Shown here piece by piece: positions 6,849-11,008 of a stretch of 11,008 nt of DNA (its first letter is position 1; every line of letters starts with the position of its first letter). A program made the translations under genes and the position numbers. The notes below the pieces were generated by a model, which made no database searches, was not told the origin of the DNA, and saw nothing but the letters and a program-made list of their open reading frames with translations. Source of the stretch: Bacillota bacterium (GTDB lineage: Bacteria; Bacillota_I; Bacilli_A; RF39; UBA660); assembly GCA_018381595.1 (NCBI GenBank), contig JAGZRP010000012.1, forward strand, positions 1-11,008, in the 5' to 3' direction.

Positions 6849-7745
6849 ATGGATGTTCTAATTATTATTTTAATTCTATTGGGAGTTATTATTATTCCTT
6901 GTATTAAAGTGGTTCCACAAGCAAATACTTATGTGGTAGAAAGAATTGGTTCTTATTATCAAACGTGGAAAAATGGTCTTCATTTTAAATTACCATTTAT
7001 TGATCGTATTGCAAATAGAGTGACATTAAAAGAGATTGTAAAAGATTTCGCACCACAACCAGTCATTACTAAAGATAATGTAACGATGCAAATTGATACG
7101 GTTGTTTACTTTCAAATTACAGATGCAAAATTATATACTTATGGTGTTGAAAATCCAATTGCAGCCATTGAAACATTAACAGCAACCACTTTGCGTAATT
7201 TAATTGGAGATTTGGAATTGGATCAAACATTAACAAGTCGTGATTTAATTAATTCAAAAATGCGTGCCATTTTAGATGAGGCAACTGACCCATGGGGAAT
7301 TAAAGTAAACCGTGTGGAAGTAAAGAATATTATTCCACCACGTGATATCCAGGAAGCTATGGAAAAACAAATGCGTGCAGAACGTGAACGTCGTGAGAAA
7401 ATTCTTCAAGCTGAAGGAGAAAAGAAATCAAGTATTCTAATTGCTGAGGGAGAAAAAGAAAGTGCTATCTTAAAAGCAGAAGCAAAAAAAGAAAGTCAAA
7501 TTCGTATTGCTGAAGGGGAAGCAGAAGCAATGTTAAAAATTAAAGAAGCAGAGGCAAAAGGAATTGAACTTTTAAAACAAGCAAAGGCCGACCAAAGTGT
7601 ATTGACATTAAAAAGTTTTGAAGCATTAGCTCATGTAGCAGATGGTCAAGCAACAAAAATTATTGTTCCATCAGAATTACAAAATATCGCAACGATTGGG
7701 ACAACAATTCAAGAAATGTTAAACACAAAAACAAACCAAAAATAA
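6849..7745 (+). CDS. SPFH/Band 7 (slipin, stomatin-like) protein
   Basis: A 298-residue SPFH/Band 7 protein in the slipin/QmcA/stomatin group. Residues 3-19 form one membrane segment, 20-180 the SPFH domain (conserved ERIGSY, GLHFKLPFIDR, VTMQIDTVVYFQI, GDLELDQTL, WGIKVNRVEVKNI, PPRDIQEAM), and 170-245 a charged coiled coil with an 11-residue repeat. Family members form oligomeric cages or rings at the membrane and organise lipid domains or proteases. A strong GAGGAGG site (6834-6840) stands 8 bases before the ATG. NfeD lies upstream; a CPBP protease gene shares its last base with this gene (TAATG). hflC or qmcA could be suggested but I do not assign a symbol. Confidence 0.95.
   Translation: MDVLIIILILLGVIIIPCIKVVPQANTYVVERIGSYYQTWKNGLHFKLPFIDRIANRVTLKEIVKDFAPQPVITKDNVTMQIDTVVYFQITDAKLYTYGVENPIAAIETLTATTLRNLIGDLELDQTLTSRDLINSKMRAILDEATDPWGIKVNRVEVKNIIPPRDIQEAMEKQMRAERERREKILQAEGEKKSSILIAEGEKESAILKAEAKKESQIRIAEGEAEAMLKIKEAEAKGIELLKQAKADQSVLTLKSFEALAHVADGQATKIIVPSELQNIATIGTTIQEMLNTKTNQK
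7401..7565 (+). repeat. Five 11-residue (hendecad) repeats in the SPFH protein
   Basis: Residues 185-239 divide into five units of 11 residues: beginning ILQAEGEKKSS, then ILIAEGEKESA, ILKAEAKKESQ, IRIAEGEAEAM and LKIKEAEAKGI. Aliphatic residues recur at units' positions 1 and 3, with acidic and Ala residues after them. Hendecad spacing suits a long, right-handed coiled-coil or cage wall, as seen in the SPFH family. Confidence 0.7.
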
Positions 7746-8518
7746 TGAAAAGATATATTAAATTATTATATTGGCCAGTTCTATTTGGAATTGGTCAATT
7801 TTTGATAATAGGGCTTGGTCTTACCTTATTTCATTTAGGAAATCCAATTGATTTTGAAAATACAGTATCAATTCAAACTGCTTTAGAAGCCATTCTGTTT
7901 CCATCTACTTTCGTCTCATTGATATTATTTGGAATTTACTTTTATAAGAAGTATCAAAAAGAAGAAATTCATTCATTTCATATCAAAAAAAGTGATATTT
8001 TATATTATCTTCTATTTGGAATTGTGACATCATTTGTTTTAAATATTTTCTTTTTGTATATTAAAAAATTAGCGTATGGAAATACAATTTCTTATTATCA
8101 AGAAACTATTTATAATTGGTTTTATCTGGGAAGGGTTATCAGTACAGGACTCATTGGACCTATCTTAGAAGAATTACTATTTCGAGGTATCCTTTATCAG
8201 GAATCAAAAAAAATAATGAAACCAATGCGAGCAATTTTATTTACAACGGTAATATTTGTTTGTTTTCACACGACAATGACATCAGTTTTAACTGCACTTG
8301 TTACTAGTTTTTTAGTGATTCATGCATTTGAAAGAGAAAAATCGCTTACGGGTCCTATCATATTTCATATTTTTTTAAATACAACTTCTATTTTATTAAT
8401 ACCAATGATAACTCGTTATCCGATTTGGATATTAGGAATCTTATTACTTATTTTCTTGATTTTATTTGTGATATTATATATGAGTAAAATAAGTGTCAAT
8501 ACCAAAGGAAAAAAATAA
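7745..8518 (+). CDS. CPBP (Abi/Rce1-like) intramembrane metalloprotease
   Basis: A 257-residue multi-pass membrane protein with seven or eight hydrophobic segments. The three CPBP/Abi motifs are present and in order: EELLFRG with Glu142, Glu143 and Arg147; FVCFH with Phe171 and His175; and HIFLN with His208 and Asn212. By family knowledge these form the active site of Rce1-type proteases in the membrane. The ATG overlaps the stop of the SPFH gene by one base (TAATG) and has no Shine-Dalgarno sequence, so translation is likely coupled to the SPFH gene. The substrate cannot be known; prenylated proteins are not expected in bacteria, so a role in peptide processing, bacteriocin maturation or immunity, or turnover of a membrane protein presented by the SPFH assembly is an inference only. 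Confidence 0.9.
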   Translation: MKRYIKLLYWPVLFGIGQFLIIGLGLTLFHLGNPIDFENTVSIQTALEAILFPSTFVSLILFGIYFYKKYQKEEIHSFHIKKSDILYYLLFGIVTSFVLNIFFLYIKKLAYGNTISYYQETIYNWFYLGRVISTGLIGPILEELLFRGILYQESKKIMKPMRAILFTTVIFVCFHTTMTSVLTALVTSFLVIHAFEREKSLTGPIIFHIFLNTTSILLIPMITRYPIWILGILLLIFLILFVILYMSKISVNTKGKK

Positions 8519-8545
8519 GATTATCTATTTTTTCCTTTTTTATTT
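8504..8545 (+). terminator. Terminator after the CPBP protease gene
   Basis: AAAGGAAAAAA (8504-8514) pairs perfectly with TTTTTTCCTTT (8528-8538), with the TAA stop (8516-8518) in the loop, followed by a T-run. The 5' arm lies inside the last codons. Confidence 0.8.
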
Positions 8546-8554
8546 TGTTATAAT
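8546..8554 (+). promoter_or_regulatory. Extended -10 promoter for the single-pass membrane protein gene
   Basis: TGTTATAAT is a perfect extended -10 element (TG, one base, TATAAT at 8549-8554). No good -35 is seen 17 bases upstream, since that place is the terminator stem, so it likely relies on the TG extension. It lies 26 bases before ATG 8581. Confidence 0.7.
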
Positions 8555-8580
8555 AGTTATTAGAGTAGAGGAGTGTATTT

Positions 8581-9450
8581 ATGAATCAAGAAAAGAAGGA
8601 CAATAAAGTAAAATATTTTATTATTTTTATCGGCGTTTGTGTTTTAGCAACTTGTGGTCTTGCGATTTATTATATGTTTTTTATGAATCGTACCGAGGAA
8701 AAAGAATTGCCTAAAACATCACCAAAACCAACAGTCACAGAAGAGAAAGAGGAGAAAGATGTAGGAACACCAATTGACATAAATAATGAGGTAGTAACAT
8801 CATTTATGAAAACATTTCAAATTTTAGATGAACATACGGTGTCTAAATATTATTTTCATAAGGGACTTTCTTACAATAGAAATAGTGTTCCCAATGATGT
8901 AAAAATTTCACTTGCCATTTTAAGTTTGTCAAAAGAAGGAAAATATCCTCTTGAAGGACTAAGGAGAACATTTAAGATTTCAGGAAGTGAAATCAAGCAA
9001 AAAGTTCAAAAAATATTTGGAGAAGATGTTTCTTTTCAACATCAAACTGTTGGTAATAATAGTGGGTGTGACTTTGATTCACTTACATATGATATGAATA
9101 GTGATAGTTATACATTAAAAGAATCAGGTGGATGTGGAGGAACCTTGATTCCATATATCATTTCTAGAGTTACATCGGCAACAGAATACAAAAATCATTT
9201 AGAAATTGTTGAGAAAGCAGGATTTGTGGAACCACTTTCATTACCAAATGGTGATATTGCTTTTAATTTATATAACAATGCTTCCAAAGAAAAGACAATC
9301 GTCTCAAAAGAATCTTCTAACGAAGTGGATGCAAAAGCGATTGATAACAGCATTTATAATAAATATCAAAATCAATTTGATACTTATGTATATACATTTA
9401 AAAAAGATAAAGCTGGAAATTATTATTTTGATTCTATTAATCGCAAATAA
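8581..9450 (+). CDS. Single-pass membrane protein with unrecognised extracytoplasmic domain
   Basis: I do not recognise a family for this 289-residue protein. A short Lys-rich N-terminus (1-11) precedes one membrane segment (about 12-35); a Pro/Glu/Lys-rich linker (37-65) follows, then a domain of about 220 residues outside the membrane. Cys163 (NNSGC) and Cys185 (SGGCGG) are the only Cys in the outer domain and could form a disulfide; two further Cys are inside the membrane segment. AGGAG (8569-8573) stands 7 bases before the ATG. With its own promoter and terminator, it is a single-gene unit. It may be a stress or envelope protein, but nothing in it points to a reaction. Confidence 0.85.
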   Translation: MNQEKKDNKVKYFIIFIGVCVLATCGLAIYYMFFMNRTEEKELPKTSPKPTVTEEKEEKDVGTPIDINNEVVTSFMKTFQILDEHTVSKYYFHKGLSYNRNSVPNDVKISLAILSLSKEGKYPLEGLRRTFKISGSEIKQKVQKIFGEDVSFQHQTVGNNSGCDFDSLTYDMNSDSYTLKESGGCGGTLIPYIISRVTSATEYKNHLEIVEKAGFVEPLSLPNGDIAFNLYNNASKEKTIVSKESSNEVDAKAIDNSIYNKYQNQFDTYVYTFKKDKAGNYYFDSINRK

Positions 9451-9481
9451 AGGAATTTGTAGTGACAAATTCTTTTTTTTC
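9451..9481 (+). terminator. Terminator after the single-pass membrane protein gene
   Basis: GAATTTGT (9453-9460), loop AGTG, ACAAATTC (9465-9472), then eight T. A textbook perfect hairpin, starting right at the stop codon. Confidence 0.92.
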
Positions 9482-9515
9482 TTTCCAAAAATTCTTTAGA
9501 ATCCTTTTAGTCTCT

Positions 9516-9533
9516 TATAATTCATGATATAAT
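9516..9533 (+). promoter_or_regulatory. Two overlapping -10 boxes upstream of the hydrolase/Mur ligase operon
   Basis: There are two perfect TATAAT boxes 12 bases apart, at 9516-9521 and 9528-9533. The second has an upstream TG (9525-9526), making an extended -10. The first would give a leader of about 20 bases that keeps the ribosome site at 9540; the second would start transcription near 9540, so transcripts from it would be nearly leaderless. The -35 regions are poor. Confidence 0.55.
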
Positions 9534-9539
9534 TGTAAT

Positions 9540-9544
9540 GGTGA
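9540..9544 (+). promoter_or_regulatory. Ribosome binding site choosing ATG 9550
   Basis: GGTGA stands 5 bases before ATG 9550, the same spacing as at the NfeD gene (AGGTGA, 5 bases) and close to that of the gene at 5905. The in-frame ATG at 9538 has no such site, so I prefer 9550; 9538 is possible if translation is leaderless. Confidence 0.5.
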
Positions 9545-9549
9545 AACAT

Positions 9550-10287
9550 ATGAATAAAATAAAAGGAATTAAAATCAACAGCATCACCTATGGTAACCCA
9601 CAAGGAGAGGATGTTGTTTTACTACATGGATGGGGACAAAATATTGAAATGATGCGTCCCGTTGGAGATGCCTTACAAAAAGAATATTTAGTTACAATTA
9701 TCGATTTACCAGGATATGGCGGTAGTGAAGAACCGAAAACACCATGGGAAGTGGATGATTTTGTAGAAATGTTAAAAGAATTATTAGAAGAGTTAAAAAT
9801 AAAAAAACCAATTTTAATTGGACATTCTTTTGGGGGAAAAATAAGCTTGTTATATGCAAGTAAATACGAAGTAGAAAAATTAGTATTATTTGGAAGTCCA
9901 TTTAAAAAAGAAATCAAAAAGGAATCTATCAAATTAAAACTATTAAAACAGTTGAAGAAAGTTCCTGGTTTAAATAAATTAGAAGAATTTGCAAAGAAGC
10001 ATATGGGTAGTGATGATTATCGTAATGCAAGTCCATTAATGAGAAAGATTTTAGTAAATACCGTAAATTTAGATATTACAGAAGATGTTAAAAAAATTAC
10101 TTGTCCCGCGATTATTATTTGGGGAACACAAGATGAAGCAGTTCCATTAGCACGTGCTTATGAATTAGAACATCTCATGAAAGATGCAGCAGTGATCGAA
10201 TATGAAGGGTGTACACACTATGCTTATTTAGAAGATTTAGGAAGAACAGTCAGAATTGTTCGTACCTTTTTAGGAAGTGAGGAATAA
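9550..10287 (+). CDS. Alpha/beta hydrolase
   Basis: A 245-residue soluble alpha/beta hydrolase of usual length. The oxyanion strand-loop reads VVLLHGWG (His26, Gly27), the nucleophile elbow is GHSFGG with Ser93, the acid Asp195 is in WGTQDEAVP, and the base His223 is in GCTHYAY. A helical cap region lies between the elbow and the acid (about 120-175). The catalytic triad is complete, so it should be active as an esterase, lipase or peptidase-like enzyme; the substrate is unknown. It ends two bases before the ATG of a membrane-anchored Mur ligase, implying coupled expression and possibly a shared role at the cell envelope, though this is inference. The annotation of the start is discussed at the ribosome site at 9540. 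Confidence 0.92.
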   Translation: MNKIKGIKINSITYGNPQGEDVVLLHGWGQNIEMMRPVGDALQKEYLVTIIDLPGYGGSEEPKTPWEVDDFVEMLKELLEELKIKKPILIGHSFGGKISLLYASKYEVEKLVLFGSPFKKEIKKESIKLKLLKQLKKVPGLNKLEEFAKKHMGSDDYRNASPLMRKILVNTVNLDITEDVKKITCPAIIIWGTQDEAVPLARAYELEHLMKDAAVIEYEGCTHYAYLEDLGRTVRIVRTFLGSEE

Positions 10288-10289
10288 GT

Positions 10290-11008
10290 ATGAATTTATT
10301 ATTTTTTCTATCATTTATTCCATATTTACTATATTTAATTTTTGTTTCATTCAAAAGTATTCATATGTTACAATTAAATTTTTATGATGAAAATCATCGT
10401 TATTTAAAATGGCTTGTTAAAAATCCAACTAAAATATTTTTAACAGTTGATATGTTTTTTGTCATATTTATTGTATTTTTAGGAATGGATGCATCCATGA
10501 GCATGTTGCTCTTTATGATATTTTATTTCTTTACCTTATATTTAAATTATCGTGGAACGAAGAAAGAACAAGTAAAAATTAAGTTAGCAATCACACCACG
10601 TGTGAAAAGATTAATGATTACAATCATTTTATTACACATAATTCCATTTCTTGGCATCTTATTAGGGTATACACAAGAATATCTTGCATATTACTATTTA
10701 ATGATGGGAGTATTGGTATATTTCAACTATTTTATTGTTATGGTTGCCAATATTATCAATATTCCAATAGAACATCAAGTATTTTTATATTATAAAAGAA
10801 AAGCAAAGAAGAAATTAAATAGTATGCCTAATTTAAAGAAAATAGGAATTACGGGAAGTTATGGGAAAACAAGTTCAAAAAATATTTTAAATGATATTTT
10901 AAATGTTTCGTTTGTTTCTAGCACAACACCAAAAAATTATAATACAACGTATGGAATGATATTAACGGTTAATAATTATTTAGATAAATTTAATGATATT
11001 TTTATTGC
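10290..11008 (+). CDS. Membrane-anchored MurF-like Mur ligase (3' partial)
   Basis: The gene is cut by the window end; 239 residues are visible. Residues 1-22, 50-68, 70-86, 107-127 and 130-155 are hydrophobic, so about five membrane segments come first. They are followed by a Lys/Arg-rich stretch (165-175) and the ATP-binding loop of Mur ligases, GITGSYGKTS (186-195). The downstream TPKNYNTTYGMILTVNN resembles the MurF pattern after the P-loop more than other Mur ligases. In typical MurF the N-terminal domain binds UDP-MurNAc and the loop is near residue 110; here that domain seems replaced by the membrane region. MurF joins D-Ala-D-Ala to UDP-MurNAc-tripeptide. A Mur-like ligase acting on a lipid-linked or another substrate is possible. 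The ATG follows the hydrolase stop by two bases, with GAGGA upstream (10279-10283). Confidence 0.8.
   Translation, partial: MNLLFFLSFIPYLLYLIFVSFKSIHMLQLNFYDENHRYLKWLVKNPTKIFLTVDMFFVIFIVFLGMDASMSMLLFMIFYFFTLYLNYRGTKKEQVKIKLAITPRVKRLMITIILLHIIPFLGILLGYTQEYLAYYYLMMGVLVYFNYFIVMVANIINIPIEHQVFLYYKRKAKKKLNSMPNLKKIGITGSYGKTSSKNILNDILNVSFVSSTTPKNYNTTYGMILTVNNYLDKFNDIFI

Noticed and set aside
8116..8307. Small open frame inside the CPBP gene
   Set aside because: The CPBP motifs prove the other frame is coding.
9206..9499. Open frame overlapping the end of the single-pass protein gene
   Set aside because: It runs through the terminator and T-run, with no start signal, and the other frame is a continuous gene.
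9588..9932. Two minus-strand open frames opposite the hydrolase
   Set aside because: The hydrolase catalytic motifs show that the plus strand is the coding strand; the frames are its complement.
1..11008. CRISPR array, tRNA, rRNA, insertion sequence or prophage
   Set aside because: No spaced direct repeats, cloverleaf-like segments, transposase motifs or phage structural genes were seen; the only tandem repeat is coding.

Overview
The window is AT-rich (about 30% G+C by eye), very densely coded, and every gene is on the + strand. Shine-Dalgarno sites are strong (AGGAGG or GGTGA types), promoters carry clear TATAAT boxes, terminators are short hairpins followed by T-runs, and TGA serves as a normal stop while TGG encodes Trp. 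Together with a Mur ligase-like gene, this suggests a low-G+C Bacillota/Bacilli-type bacterium that makes peptidoglycan. An Erysipelotrichia or RF39-like gut lineage would fit, but that is inference from composition and gene content. I see no tRNA, rRNA, CRISPR, insertion sequence or phage module.

Layout. (1) 1-2914: two overlapping ABC exporter half-transporter genes, the first cut by the window edge, closed by a terminator at 2921-2954. They look like a classic asymmetric heterodimer, with all the degenerate ATPase residues falling in one of the two composite ATP sites. (2) 3059-6345: a three-gene unit encoding a DUF1292 small protein, an 819-residue coiled-coil protein of unknown function and a small membrane-anchored or secreted protein. 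It is preceded by a palindrome and promoter and ends in a hairpin terminator overlapping the last stop codon. (3) 6409-8518: a membrane-microdomain unit encoding short NfeD, SPFH/slipin and a CPBP (Abi/Rce1-like) intramembrane protease, with its own promoter and terminator. (4) 8581-9450: a single gene for a one-pass membrane protein with an unrecognised extracytoplasmic domain, flanked by its own extended -10 promoter and terminator. (5) 9550-11008: an alpha/beta hydrolase followed two bases later by a Mur ligase with an N-terminal membrane region, cut by the window end.

The common theme is the cell envelope: export, lipid-domain scaffolding, intramembrane proteolysis, secreted domains and peptidoglycan precursor synthesis. 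The least explained part is the DUF1292 / giant coiled-coil / small membrane protein operon. The membrane-anchored Mur ligase and the addition of a CPBP protease to an NfeD-SPFH pair are the next most interesting. No single feature proves a wholly new system. The longest stretch without a gene is 144 bases (2915-3058), and it is filled by a terminator, a palindrome and a promoter.
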